Shown in pieces: positions 24,342-37,542 of a DNA stretch of 64,000 nt (position 1 is the first letter of the stretch; each line of letters starts with the position of its first letter). The stretch is from Osmia lignaria lignaria (taxonomy: Eukaryota; Arthropoda; Insecta; Hymenoptera; Megachilidae), in contig NW_027478158.1 in NCBI RefSeq assembly GCF_051020975.1, positions 4,774,001 to 4,838,000 of the forward strand. Reading direction: 5' to 3'. Made by a program: the position numbers and the translations under genes. The notes below the pieces were generated by a model. It saw only the letters and a program-made list of their open reading frames with translations. It searched no databases and was not told where the DNA came from.

Positions 24342-26595
24342 TTGCATATTTATCTCAAGGGAAGGGGCCTGACGGACATATTTCGAGATATTTCCTCTTC
24401 TTGTTGTTCTTCTTCTGCACAGCTAAGCTGGAAGTGGCATTTGCGGCTCGCTCTAGTGCAGAGATATCTCAAAGAAAGGGGCCACGGTGTTTCTGTATCT
24501 CTATTATGTTGGTGCGGCTTCGGAACTTTTAAATATCTCGATATATCTCGAAAACTACGCTTCTGATCAAAAAATATCATAGAACATAAATTGTAGGAAA
24601 CATAATTCTCTACAAAAAAGGTCTCTTAACATTTTGCCATAGCTCGCTTCGTTTCCGAGATATTTGCAGATATATCTCAAGGGAAGGGGCCTGACGGACA
24701 TATTTCGAGATATTTCTTCTTCTTGTTGTTCTTCTTCTGCACCGCTAAGCTGGAAGTGGCATTTACAGCTCGCAATAGTGCAGAGTTATCTCAAAGAAAG
24801 GGGCCACGGTGTTTCTGTATCTCTATTATGTTGGTGCGGCTTCGGAAGTTTTAAATATCTTGATATATCTCGAGAACTACGCATCTGATCAAAAAATATC
24901 ATAGAACGTAAAAAGTACGAAACTTAATTCTCTACAAATAAGGTCTCTTAACATTTTGCCATAGCTCGCTTCGTTTCCGAGATATTTGCAGATTTATGTC
25001 AAGGGAAGGGGCCTGACGGACATATTTCGAGATATTTCTTCTTCTTGTTGTTCTTCTTCTGCACAGCTAAGCTGGAAGTGGCATTTGCAGCTCGCACTAG
25101 TGCAGAGTTATCTCAAAGAAAGGGGCCACGGTGTTTCTGTATCTCTATTATGTTGGTGCGGCTTCGGAACTTTTAAATATCTTGATATATCTCGAGAACT
25201 ACGCATCTGATCAAAAAATATCATAGAACATGAAAAGTAGGAAACTTAATTCTCTACAAAAAAGGTCTCTTAACATTTTGCCATAGCTCTCTTCGTTTCC
25301 GAGATATTTGCAGATTTATCTCAAGGGAAGGGGCCTGACGGACATATTTCGAGATATTTCTTCTTCTTGTTGTTCTCCTTCTGCACAACTAAGCTGGAAG
25401 TGGCATTTGCAGCTCGCAATAGTGCAGAGTTATCTCAAAGAAAGGGGCCACGGTGTTTCTGTATCTCTATTATGTTGGTGCGGCTTCGGAACTTTTAAAT
25501 ATCTTGATATATCTCGAGAACTACGCGTCTCATCAAAAAATATCATAGAACATAAAAAGTAGGAAACTTAATTCTCTACAAAAACGGACTCTTAACATTT
25601 TGCCATAGCTCGCTTCGTTTCCGAGATATTTGCAGATTTATCTCAAGGGAAGGGGCCTGACGGACATATTTCGAGATATTTCTTCTTCTTGTTGTTCTTC
25701 TTCTGCACAGCTAAGCTGGAAGTGGCATTTGCGGCTCGCACTAGTGCACAGTTATCTCAAAGAAAGGGGCCACGGTGTTTCTGTATCTTTATTATGTTGG
25801 TGCGGCTTCGGAACTTTTAAATATCTCGATATATCTCGAAAACTACGCTTCTGATCAAAAAATATCATAGAACATAAATTGTAGGAAACATAATTCTCTA
25901 CAAAAAACGTCTCTTAACATTTTGCCATAGCTCGCTTCGTTTCCGAGATATTTGCAGATTCAGCTCAAAGGAACTGGCCTGACGGACATATTTCGAGATA
26001 TTTCTTCTTCTTGTTGTTCTACCTCTGCACAGCTAAGCTGGAAGTGGCATTTGCAGCTCGCAATAGTGCAGAGTTATCTCAAAGAAAGGGGCCACGGTGT
26101 TTCCGTATCTCTATTATGTTGGTGCGGCTTCGGAACTTTTAAATATCTTGATATATCTCGAGAACTACGCATCTGATCAAAAAATATCATAGAACATAAA
26201 AAGTAGGAAACTTAATTCTCTACAAAAAACGTCTCTTAACATTTTGCCATAGCTCGCTTCGTTTCCGAGATATTTGCAGATTCAGCTCAAAGGAACTGGC
26301 CTGACGGACATATTTCGAGATATTTCTTCTTCTTGTTGTTCTTCCTCTGCACAGCTAAGCTGGAAGTGGCATTTGCAGCTCGCAATAGTGCAGAGTTATC
26401 TCAAAGAAAGGGGCCACGGTGTTTCCGTATCTCTATTATGTTGGTGCGGCTTCGGAACTTTTAAATATCTTGATATATCTCGAGAACTACGCATCTGATC
26501 AAAAAATATCATAGAACATAGAAAGTAGGAAACTTAATTCTCTACAAAAAAGGTCTCTTAACATTTTGCCATAGCTCGCTTCGTTTCCGAGATAT

Positions 26596-26917
26596 TTGCA
26601 TATTTATCTCAAGGGAAGGGGCCTGACGGACTTAATCCGAGATACTTCTTGTTCTTGTTGTGCTTCTTCTGCACAGCTAAGCTGGAACTGGCATTTGCAG
26701 CTCGCAATAGTGCAGAGTTATCTCACAGAAAGGGGCCACGGTGTTTCCGTATCTCTATTATGTTGGTCCGGCTTTGGAACTTTTAAATATCTCGATATAT
26801 CTCGAAAACTACGCTTCTGATCAAAAAATATCATAGAACATAAATTGTAGGAAACATAATTCTCTACAAAAAAGGTCTCTTAACATTTTGCCATAGCTCG
26901 CTTCGTTTCCGAGATAT
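26596..26917 (+). repeat. Strongly divergent monomer
   Basis: This unit carries a cluster of changes not seen together elsewhere: GACGGACTTAATCCGAGATA instead of the usual ATATTTCGAG, CTTGTTCTTGTTGTGC in the TTC tract, CTGGAACTGGC, TCTCACAGAAAGG, GTTTCCGTATC, TTGGTCCGGC and CTTTGGAAC. The changes break the second CGAGATATTT core. It may be a relic of an older variant that escaped homogenisation, or a fast-mutating copy at a block edge. Its 3' end is ordinary. Confidence 0.85.
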
Positions 26918-28785
26918 TTGCAGATATATCTCAAGGGAAGGGGCCTGACGGACATATTTCGAGATATTTCTTCTTCTTGTTGTTCTTCCTCTGCACAGCT
27001 AAGCTGGAAGTGGCATTTGCAGCTCGCAATAGTGCAGAGTTATCTCAAAGAAAGGGGCCACGGTGTTTCTGTATCTCTATTATGTTGGTGCGGCTTCGGA
27101 ACTTTTAAATATCTTGATATATCTCGAGAACTACGCATCTGATCAAAAAATATCATAGAACATAAAAAGTAGGAAACTTAATTCTCTACAAAAAAGGTCG
27201 CTTAACATTTTGCCATAGCTCGCTTCGTTTCCGAGATATTTGCATATATATGTCATGGGAAGGGGCCTGACGGACATATTTCGAGATATTTCTTCTTCTT
27301 GTTGTTCTTCTTCTGCACAGCTAAGCTGGAAGTGGCATTTGCGGCTCGCACTAGTGCAGAGTTATCTCAAAGAAAGGGGCCACGGTGTTTCTGTATCTCT
27401 ATTATGTTGGTGCGGCTTCGGAACTTTTAAATATCTCGATATATCTCGAGAACTACGCTTCTGATCAAAAAATATCATAGAACATAAAAAGTAGGAAACT
27501 TAATTCTCTACAAAAAAGGTCTCTTAACATTTTGCCATAGCTCGCTTCGTTTCCGAGATATTTGCAGATTTATCTCAAGGGAAGGGGCCTAACGGACATA
27601 TTTCGAGATATTTCTTCTTCTTGTTGTTCTTCTTCTGCACAGCTAAACTGGAAGTGGCATTTCCAGCTCGCAATAGTGCAGAGTTATCTCAAAGAAAGGG
27701 GCCACGGTGTTTCTGTATCTCTATTATGTTGGTGCGGCTTCGGAACTTTTAAATATCTTGATATATCTCGAGAACTACGCTTCTGATCAAAAAATATCAT
27801 AGAACGTAAATTGTAGGAAACATTATTCTCTACAAAAAAGGTCTCTTAACATTTTGCCATAGCTCGCTTCGTTTCCGAGATATTTGCAGATTCATCTCAA
27901 GGGAAGGGGTCTGACGGACATATTTCGAGATATTTCTTCTTCTTGTTGTTCTTCTTCTGCACAGCTAAGCTCGAAGTGGCATTTGCAGCTCGCAATAGTG
28001 CAGAGTTATCTCAAAGAAAGAGGCCACGGTGTTTCTGTACCTCTATTATGTTGGTGCAGCTTCGGAACTTTTAAATATCTTGATATATCTCGAGAACTAC
28101 GCATCTGATCAAAAAATATCATCGAACATAAAAAGTAGGAAACTTAATTCTCTACAAAAAAGGTCTCTTAACATTTTGCCATAGCTCGCTTCGTTTCCGA
28201 GATATTTGCAGATTTATCTCAAGGGAAGTGGCCTGACGGACATATTTCGAGATATTTCTTCTTCTTGTTGTTCTTCTTCTGCACAGCTAAGCTGGAAGTG
28301 GCATTTGCAGCTCGCAATAGTGCAGAGTTATCCCAAAGAAAGGGGCCACGGTGTTTCTGTATCTCTATTATGTTGGTGCGGCTTCGGAACTTTTAAATAT
28401 CTCGATATATCTCGAAAACTACGCTTCTGATCAAAAAATATCATAGAACATAAATTGTAGGAAACATAATTCTTTACAAAAAAGGTCTCTTAACATTTTG
28501 CCATAGCTCGCTTCGTTTCCGAGATATTTGCAGATTTATATCAAGGGAAGGGTCCTGATGGACATATTTCGAGATATTTCTTCTTCTTGTTGTTCTTCTT
28601 CTGCACAGCTAAGCTGGAAGTGGCATTTGCAGCTCGCAATAGTGCAGAGTTATCCCAAAGAAAGGGGCCACGGTGTTTCTGTATCTCTATTATGTTGGTG
28701 CGGCTTCGGAACTTTTAAATATCTCGATATATCTCGAAAACTACGCTTCTGATCAAAAAGTATCATACAACATAAATTGTAGGAA

Positions 28786-29324
28786 ACATAATTCTTTACA
28801 AAAAAGGTCTCTTAACATTTTGCCATAGCTCGCTTCGTTTCCGAGATATTTGCAGATTTATCTCAAGGGAAGGGTCCTGATGGACATATTTCGAGATATT
28901 TCTTCTTCTTGTTGTTCTTCTTCTGCACAGCTAAACTGGAAGTGGCATTTCCAGCTCGCAATCGTGCAGAGTTATCTCAAAGAAAGGGGCCATGGTGTTT
29001 CTGTATCTCTATTATGTTGGTGCGGCTTCGGAACTTTTAAATATCTTGATATATCTCGAGAACTACGCCTCTGATCGAAAAATATCATAGAACATAAAAA
29101 GTAGGAAACTTAATTCTCTACAAAAAAGGTCTCTTAACATTTTGCCATAGCTCGCTTCGTTTCCGAGATATTTGCAGATTTATCTCAAGGGAAGGGGCCT
29201 GACGGACATATTTCGAGATATTTCTTCTTTTTGTTGTTCTTCTTCTGCACAGCTAAGCTGGAAGTGGCATTTGCAGCGCGCAATAGTGCAGAGTTATCTC
29301 AAAGAAAGGGGCCACGGTGTTTCT
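28786..29324 (+). repeat. Block resembling 7862-8400 in the left part of the array
   Basis: Shares the uncommon TTCTTTACAAAA, GGGTCCTGATGGAC, GGCATTTCCAGC, GCAATCGTGC and GCCTCTGATCG markers, followed by a TTCTTTTTGTTG / GCAGCGCGC unit, in the same order as 7862-8400. The two sites are 65 monomers (about 20.9 kb) apart. The adjacent unit at 27884 likewise matches 1164, 4706 and 10818 (CATCTCAAGG, AGCTCGAAG, TGTACCTC). This is the longest-range relationship I could trace. Confidence 0.75.
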
Positions 29325-31747
29325 GTATCTCTATTATGTTGGTGCGGCTTCGGAACTTTTAAATATCTCGATATATCTCGAAAACTACGCTTCTTATCAA
29401 AAAATATCATAGAACATAGATTGTAGGAAACATAATTCTCTACAAAAAAGGTCTCTTAACATTTTGCCATAGCTCGCTTCGTTTCCGAGATATTTGCAGA
29501 TTTATCTCAAGGGAAGGGGCCTGACGGACATATTTCGAGATATTTCTTCTTCTTGTTGTTCTTCTTCTGCACAGCTAAGCTGGAAGTGGCATTTGCGGCT
29601 CGCACTAGTGCAGAGTTATCTCAAAGAAAGGGGCCACGGTGTTTCTGTATCTCTATTATGTTGGTGCGGCTTCGGAACTTTTAAATATTTCGATATATCT
29701 CGAAAACTACGCTTCTGATCAAAAAATATCATAGAACATAAATTGTAGGAAACATAATTCTCTACAAAAAACGTATCTTAACATTTTGCCATAGCTCGCT
29801 TGGTTTCCGAGATATTTGCAGATTTATCTCAAGGGAAGGGGCCTGACGGACATATTTCGAGATATTTCTTCTTCTTGTTGATCTTCTTCTGCACAGCTAA
29901 GCTGGAAGTGGCGTTTACAGCTCGCAATAGTGCAGAGTTATCTCAAAGAAAGGGGCCACGGTGTTTCTGTATCTCTATTATGTTGGTGCGGCTTCGGAAC
30001 TTTTAAATATCTTGATATATCTCGAGAACTACGCATCTGATCAAAAAATATCATAGAACATGAAAAGTAGGAAACTTAATTCTCTACAAAAAAGGTCTCT
30101 TACCATTTTGCCATAGCTCGTTTCGTTTCCGAGATATTTGCAGATTTATCTGAAGGGAAGGGGCCTAACGGACATATTTCGAGATATTTCTTCTTCTTGT
30201 TGTTCTTCTTCTGCACAGCTAAACTGGAAGTGGCATTTCCAGCTCGCAATAGTGCAGAGTTATCTCAAAGAAAGGGGCCACGGTGTTTCTGTATCTCTAT
30301 TATGTTGGTGCGGCTTCGGAACTTTTAAATATCTTGATATATTTCGAGAACTACGCATCTGATCAAAAAATATCATAGAACATAAAAAGTCGGAAACTTA
30401 ATTCTCTACAAAAAAGGTCTCTTAACATTTTGCCATAGCTCGCTTCGTTTCCGAGATGTTTGCAGATTTATCTCAAGGGAAGGGGCCTGACGGACATATT
30501 TCGAGATATTTCTTCTTCTTGTTGTTCTTCTTCTGCACAGCTGAGCTGGAAGTGGCATTTGCAGGTCGCAATAGTGCAGAGTTATCTCAAAGAAAGGGGC
30601 CACGGTGTTTCTGTATCTCTATTATGTTGGTGCGGCTTCGGAACTTTTAAATATCTCGATATATCTCGAAAACTACGCTTCTGATCAAAAAATATCATAG
30701 AACATAAAAACTAGGAAACTTAATTCTCTACAAAAAAGGTCTCTTAACATTTTGCCATAGCTCGCTTCGTTTCCGAGATATTTGCAGATTTATCTCAAGG
30801 GAAGGGGCCTGACGGACATATTTCGAGATACTTCTTCTTCTTGTTGTTCTTCTTCTGCACAGCTAAGCTGGAAGTCGCATTTGCGGCTCTCACTAGTGCA
30901 GAGTTATCTCAAAGAAAGGGGCCACGGTGTTTCTGTATCTCTATTATGTTGGTGCGGCTTCGGAACTTTTAAATATCTCGATATATCTCGAAAACTACGC
31001 TTCTGATCAAAAAATATCATAGAACATAAATTGTAGGAAACATAATTCTCCACAAAAAAGGTCTCTTAACATTTTGCCATAGCTCGCTTCGTTTCCGAGA
31101 TATTTGCAGATATATCTCAAGGGAAGTGGCCTGACGGACATATTTCGAGATATTTCTTCTTCTTGTTGTTCTTCTTCTGCACAGCTAAGCTGGAAGTGGC
31201 ATTTACAGCTCGCAATAGTGCAGAGTTATCTCAAAGAAAGGGGCCACGGTGTTTCTGTATCTCTATTATGTTGTTGCGGGTTCGGAACTTTTAAATATCT
31301 TGATATATCTCGAGAACTACGCATCTGATCAAAAAATATCATAGAACATAAAAAGTAGGAAACTTAATTCTCTACAAAAAAGGTCTCTTAACATTTTGCC
31401 ATAGCTCGCCTCGTTTCCGAGATATTTGCAGATTTATCTCAAGGGAAGGGGCCTGACGGACATATTTCGAGATATTTCTTCTTCTTGTTGTTCTTCTTCT
31501 GCACAGCTAAGCTGGAAGTGGCATTTGCGGCTCTCACTAGTGCAGAGTTATCTCAAAGAAAGGGGCCACGGTGTTTCTGTATCTCTATTATGTTGGTGCG
31601 GCTTCGGAACTTTTAAATATCTCGATATATCTCGAAAACTACGCTTCTGATCAAAAAATATCATAGAACATAAATTGTAGGAAACATAATTCTCTACAAA
31701 AAAGGTCTCTTAACATTTTGCCATAGCTCGCTTCGTTTCCGAGATAT

Positions 31748-33357
31748 TTGCAGATTTATCTCAAGGGAAGGGGCCTGACGGACATATTTCGAGATATTTC
31801 TTCTTCTTGTTGTTCTTCTTCTGCACAGCTAAGCTGGAAGTGGCATTTGCGGCTCGCACTAGTGCAGAGTTATCTCAAAGAAAGGGGCCACGGTGTTTCT
31901 GTATCTCTATTATGTTGGTGCGGCTTCGGAACTTTTAAATATCTCGATATATCTCGAAAACTACGCTTCTGATCAAAAAATATCATAGAACATAAATTGT
32001 AGGAAACATAATTCTCTACAAAAAACGTATCTTAACATTTTGCCATAGCTCGCTTCGTTTCCGAGATATTTGCAGATTCAGCTCAAAGGAACGGGCCTGA
32101 CGGACATATTTCGAGATACTTCTTCTTCTTGTTGTTCTTCCTCTGCACAGCTAAGCTGGAAGTGGCATTTGCAGCTCGCAATAGTGCAGAGTTATCTCAA
32201 AGAAAGGGGCCACGGTGTTTCTGTATCTCTATTATGTTGATGCGGCTTCGGAACTTTTAAATATCTTGATATATCTCGAGAACTACGCATCTGATCAAAA
32301 AATATCATAGAACATAAAAAGTAGGAAACTTAATTCTCTACAAAAAAGGTCTCTTAACATTTTGCCATAGCTCGCTTCGTTTCCGAGATATTTGCAGATT
32401 TATCTCAAGGGAAGGGGCCTGACGGACATATTTCGAGATATTTCTTCTTCTTGTTGTTCTTCTTCTGCACAGCTAAGCTGGAAGTGGCATTTGCAGCTCG
32501 CACTAGTGCAGAGTTATCTCAAAGAAAGGGGCCACGGTGTTTCTGTATCTCTATTATGTTCGTGCGGCCTCGGAACTTTTAAATATCTCGATATATCTCG
32601 AAAACTACGCTTCTGATCAAAAAATATCATAGAACATAAAAAGTTGGAAACTTAATTCTCTACAAAAAAGGTCTCTTAACATTTTGCCATAGCTCGCTTC
32701 GTTTCCGAGATATTTGCAGATTTATCTCAAGGGAAGGGGCCTGACGGACATATTTCGAGATATTTCTTCTTCTTGTTGTTCTTCTTCTGCACAGCTAAGC
32801 TGGAAGTGGCATTTGCGGCTCTCACTAGTGCAGAGTTATCTCAAAGAAAGGGGCCACGGTGTTTCTGTATCTCTATTATGTTGGTGCGGCTTCGGAACTT
32901 TTAAATATCTCGATATATCTCGAAAACTACGCTTCTGATCAAAAAATATCATAGAACATAAATTGTAGGAAACATAATTCTCTACAAAAAAGGTCTCTTA
33001 ACATTTTGCCATAGCTCGCTTCGTTTCCGAGATATTTGCAGATATATCTCAAGGGAAGGGGCCAGACGGACATATTTCGAGATATTTCTTCTTCTTGTTG
33101 TTCTTCTTCTGCACAGCTAAGCTGGAAGTGGCATTTACAGCTCGCAATAGTGCAGAGTTATCTCAAAGAAAGGGGCCACGGTGTTTCTGTATCTCTATTA
33201 TGTTGGTGCGGCTTCGGAACTTTTAAATATCTTGATATATCTCGAGAACTACGCATGTGATCAAAAAATATCATAGAACATGAAAAGTAGGAAACTTAAT
33301 TCTCTACAAAAAAGGTCTCTTAACATTTTGCCATAGCTCGCTTCGTTTCCGAGATAT
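31748..33357 (+). repeat. Five-monomer block, copy 1 (1610 bp)
   Basis: Ordered unit types: plain GCGGCTCGCACTAG unit (31748), CAGCTCAAAGGAACGGG unit (32070), CTCGCACTAG unit with TGTTCGTGCGG (32392), GCGGCTCTCACTAG unit (32714) and GGGGCCAGACGG / GCATGTGATC unit (33036). The same order recurs at 37543-39152, 18 monomers minus 1 bp away. The first four types also occur in order at 35933-37220. Confidence 0.82.
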
Positions 33358-35611
33358 TTGCAGATTTATCTCAAGGGAAGGGGCCTGACGGACATATTTC
33401 GAGATATTTCTTCTTCTTGTTGTTCTTCTTCTGCACAGCTAAGCTGGAAGTGGCATTTGCGGCTCGCACTAGTGCAGAGTTATCTCAAAGAAAGGGGCCA
33501 CGGTGTTTCTGTATCTCTATTATGTTGGTGCGGCTTCGGAACTTTTAAATATCTCGATATATCTCGAAAACTACGCTTCTGATCAAAAAATATCATAGAA
33601 CATAAAAAGTAGGAAACTTAATTCTCTACAAAAAAGGTCTCTTAACATTTTGCCATAGCTCGCTTCGTTTCCGAGATATTTGCAGGTTTATCTCAAGGGA
33701 AGGGGCCTGACGGACATATTTCGAGATATTTCTTCTTCTTGTTGTTCTTCTTCTGCACAGCTAAGCTGGAAGTGGCATTTGCGGCTCTCACTAGTGCAGA
33801 GTTATCTCAAAGAAAGGGGCCACGGTGTTTCTGTATCTCTATTATGTTGGTGCGGCTTCGGAACTTTTAAATATCTCGATATATCTCGAAAACTACGCTT
33901 CTGATCAAAAAATATCATAGAACATAAATTGTAGGAAACATAATTCTCTACAAAAAAGCTCTCTTAACATTTTGCCATAGCTCGCTTCGTTTCCGAGATA
34001 TTTGCAGATATATCTCAAGGGAAGGGGCCTGACGGACATATTTCGAGATATTTCTTCTTCTTGTTGATCTTCTTCTGCACAGCTAAGCTGGAAGTGGCAT
34101 TTACAGCTCGCAATAGTGCAGAGTTATCTCAAAGAAAGGGGCCACGGTGTTTCTGTATCTCTATTATGTTGGTGCGGCTTCGGAACTTTTAAATATCTTG
34201 ATATATCTCGAGAACTACGCATCTGATCAAAAAATATCATAGAACATAAAAAGTCGGAAACTTAATTCTCTACGAAAAAGGTCTCTTAACATTTTGCCAT
34301 AGCTCGCTTCCTTTCCGAGATATTTGCAGATTTATCTCAAGGGAAGGGGCCTGACGGACATATTTCGAGATATTTCTTCTTCTTGTTGTTCTTCTTCTGC
34401 ACAGCTGAGCTGGAAGTGGCATTTGCAGGTCGCAATAGTGCAGAGTTATCTCAAAGAAAGGGGCCACGGTGTTTCTGTATCTCTATTATGTTGGTGCGGC
34501 TTCGGAACTTTTAAATATCTCGATATATCTCGAAAACTACGCTTCTTATCAAAAAATATCATAGAACATAAATTGTAGGAAACATAATTCTCTACAAAAA
34601 AGGTCTCTTAACATTTTGCCATAGCTCGCTGCGTTTCCGAGATATTTGCAGATTTATCTCAAGGGAAGGGGCCTGACGGACATATTTCGAGATATTTCTT
34701 CTTCTTGTTGTTCTTCTTCTGCACAGCTAAGCTGGAAGTGGCATTTGCGGCTCGCACTAGTGCAGAGTTATTTCAAAGAAAGGGGCCACGGTGTTTCTGT
34801 ATCTCTATTATGTTGGTGCGGCTTCGGAACTTTTAAATATTTCGATATATCTCGAAAACTACGCTTCTGATCAAAAAATATCATAGAACATAAATTGTAG
34901 GAAACATAATTCTCTACAAAAAACGTATCTTAACATTTTGCCATAGCTCGCTTCGTTTCCGAGATATTTGCAGATTTATCTCAAGGGAAGGGGCCTGACG
35001 GACATATTTCGAGATATTTCTTCTTCTTGTTGATCTTCTTCTGCACAGCTAAGCTGGAAGTGGCATTTACAGCTCGCAATAGTGCAGAGTTATCTCAAAG
35101 AAAGGGGCCACGGTGTTTCTGTATCTCTATTATGTTGGTGCGGCTTCGGAACTTTTAAATATCTCGATATATCTCGAAAACTACGCTTCTGATCAAAAAA
35201 TATCATAGAACATAAATTGTAGGAAACATAATTCTCCACAAAAAAGGTCTCTTAACATTTTGCCATAGCTCGCTTCGTTTCCGAGATATTTGCAGATATA
35301 TCTCAAGGGAAGGGGCCTGACGGACATATTTCGAGATATTTCTTCTTCTTGTTGTTCTTCTTCTGCACAGCTAAGCTGGAAGTGGCATTTACAGCTCGCA
35401 ATAGTGCAGAGTTATCTCAAAGAAAGGGGCCACGGTGTTTCTGTATCTCTATTATGTTGTTGCGGGTTCGGAACTTTTAAATATCTTGATATATCTCGAG
35501 AACTACGCATCTGATCAAAAAATATCATAGAACCTGAAAAGTAGGAAACTTAATTCTCTACAAAAAAGGTCTCTTAACATTTTGCCATAGCTCGCTTCGT
35601 TTCCGAGATAT

Positions 35612-35932
35612 TTGCAGATTTATCTCAAGGGAAGGGGCCTGACGGACATATTAGAGATATTTCTTCTTCTTGTTGTTCTTCTTCTGCACAGCTGAGCTGG
35701 AAGTGGCATTTGCAGGTCGCAATAGTGCAGAGTTATCTCAAAGAAAGGGGCCACGGTGTTTCTGTATCTCTATTATGTTGGTGCGGCTTCGGAACTTTTA
35801 AATATCTCGATATATCTCGAAAACTACGCTTCTGATCAAAAAATATCATAGAACATAAATTGTAGGAAACATAATTCTCTACAAAAAAGGTCTCTTAACA
35901 TTTTGCCATAGCTCGCTTCGTTTCCGAGATAT
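35612..35932 (+). repeat. 321-bp monomer with a 1-bp deletion (first of three)
   Basis: The core reads GACATATTAGAGATATTTC where other units read GACATATTTCGAGATATTTC, a net loss of one base that destroys the second CGAGATATTT core. The unit follows one carrying TTGTTGCGGGTTCGG and GAACCTGAAAAG, an association repeated at 42051-42693. Confidence 0.92.
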
Positions 35933-37220
35933 TTGCAGATTTATCTCAAGGGAAGGGGCCTGACGGACATATTTCGAGATATTTCTTCTTCTTGTTGTTC
36001 TTCTTCTGCACAGCTAAGCTGGAAGTGGCATTTGCGGCTCGCACTAGTGCAGAGTTATCTCAAAGAAAGGGGCCACGGTGTTTCTGTATCTCTATTATGT
36101 TGGTGCGGCTTCGGAACTTTTAAATATCTCGATATATCTCGAAAACTACGCTCCTGATCAAAAAATATCATAGAACATAAATTGTAGGAAACATAATTCT
36201 CTACAAAAAACGTATCTTAACATTTTGCCATAGCTCGCTTCGTTTCCGAGATATTTGCAGATTCAGCTCAAAGGAACGGGCCTGACGGACATATTTCGAG
36301 ATACTTCTTCTTCTTGTTGTTCTTCCTCTGCACAGCTAAGCTGGAAGTGGCATTTGCAGCTCGCAATAGTGCAGAGTTATCTCAAAGAAAGGGGCCACGG
36401 TGTTTCTGTATCTCTATTATGTTGATGCGGCTTCGGAACTTTTAAATATCTTGATATATCTCGAGAACTACGCATCTGATCAAAAAATATCATAGAACAT
36501 AAAAGGTAGGAAACTTAATTCTCTACAAAAAAGGTCTCTTAACATTTTGCCATAGCTCGCTTGGTTTCCGAGATATTTGCAGATTTATCTCAAGGGAAGG
36601 GGCCTGACGGACATATTTCGAGATATTTCTTCTTCTTGTTGTTCTTCTTCTGCACAGCTAAGCTGGAAGTGGCATTTGCAGCTCGCACTAGTGCAGAGTT
36701 ATCTCAAAGAAAGGGGCCACGGTGTTTCTGTATCTCTATTATGTTGGTGCGGCTTCGGAACTTTTAAATATCTCGATATATCTCGAAAACTACGCTTCTG
36801 ATCAAAAAATATCATAGAACATAAAAAGTAGGAAACTTAATTCTCTACAAAAAAGGTCTCTTAACATTTTCCCATAGCTCGCTTCGTTTCCGAGATATTT
36901 GCAGATTTATCTCAAGGGAAGGGGCCTGACGGACATATTTCGAGATATTTCTTCTTCTTGTTGTTCTTCTTCTGCACAGCTAAGCTGGAAGTGGCATTTG
37001 CGGCTCTCACTAGTGCAGAGTTATCTCAAAGAAAGGGGCCACGGTGTTTCTGTATCTCTATTATGTTGGTGCGGCTTCGGAACTTTTAAATATCTCGATA
37101 TATCTCGAAAACTACGCTTCTGATCAAAAAATATCATAGAACATAAATTGTAGGAAACATAATTGTCTACAAAAAAGGTCTCTTAACATTTTGCCATAGC
37201 TCGCTTCGTTTCCGAGATAT
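35933..37220 (+). repeat. Four-monomer partial copy of the 31748 block
   Basis: Unit types match 31748-33035 in order, and the second unit shares the TGTTGATGCGG variant with 32070, which the copy at 37865 lacks. The third unit (36577) has TGTTGGTGCGG, not TGTTCGTG, and a GCTTGGTTTCC variant before it that is shared with 41407. It is then followed by a GCAGGTCGC unit (37221) where the complete block has the GGGGCCAGACGG unit. Confidence 0.75.
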
Positions 37221-37542
37221 TTGCGGATATATCTCAAGGGAAGGGGCCTGACGGACATATTTCGAGATATTTCTTCTTCTTGTTGTTCTTCTTCTGCACA
37301 GCTGAGCTGGAAGTGGCATTTGCAGGTCGCAATAGTGCAGAGTTATCTCAAAGAAAGGGGCCACGGTGTTTCTGTATCTCTATTATGTTGGTGCGGCTTC
37401 GGAACTTTTAAATATCTCGATATATCTCGAAAACTACGCTTCTGATCAAAAAATATCATAGAACATAAATTGTAGGAAACATAATTCTCTACAAAAAAGG
37501 TCTCTTAACATTTTGCCATAGCTCGCTTCGTTTCCGAGATAT

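Larger units (their letters stand above)
24342..29493 (+). repeat. Transition zone of mixed monomers between the 11-mer region and the right half
   Basis: The HOR order decays here: B-like (24342), C-like with TGCACCGCTAAG (24664), D/E hybrid (24986), F/H-like (25308) and I-like (25630), then CAGCTCAAAGG units (25952, 26274), an outlier (26596), and from 27562 units typical of Region I. No non-satellite sequence marks the change. The register stays at 322 bp throughout. Confidence 0.8.

Noticed and set aside
26596..26917. Transposon remnant or insertion at the divergent unit
   Set aside because: Length remains 322 bp, flanking register is intact, and all differences are substitutions in otherwise alignable satellite.
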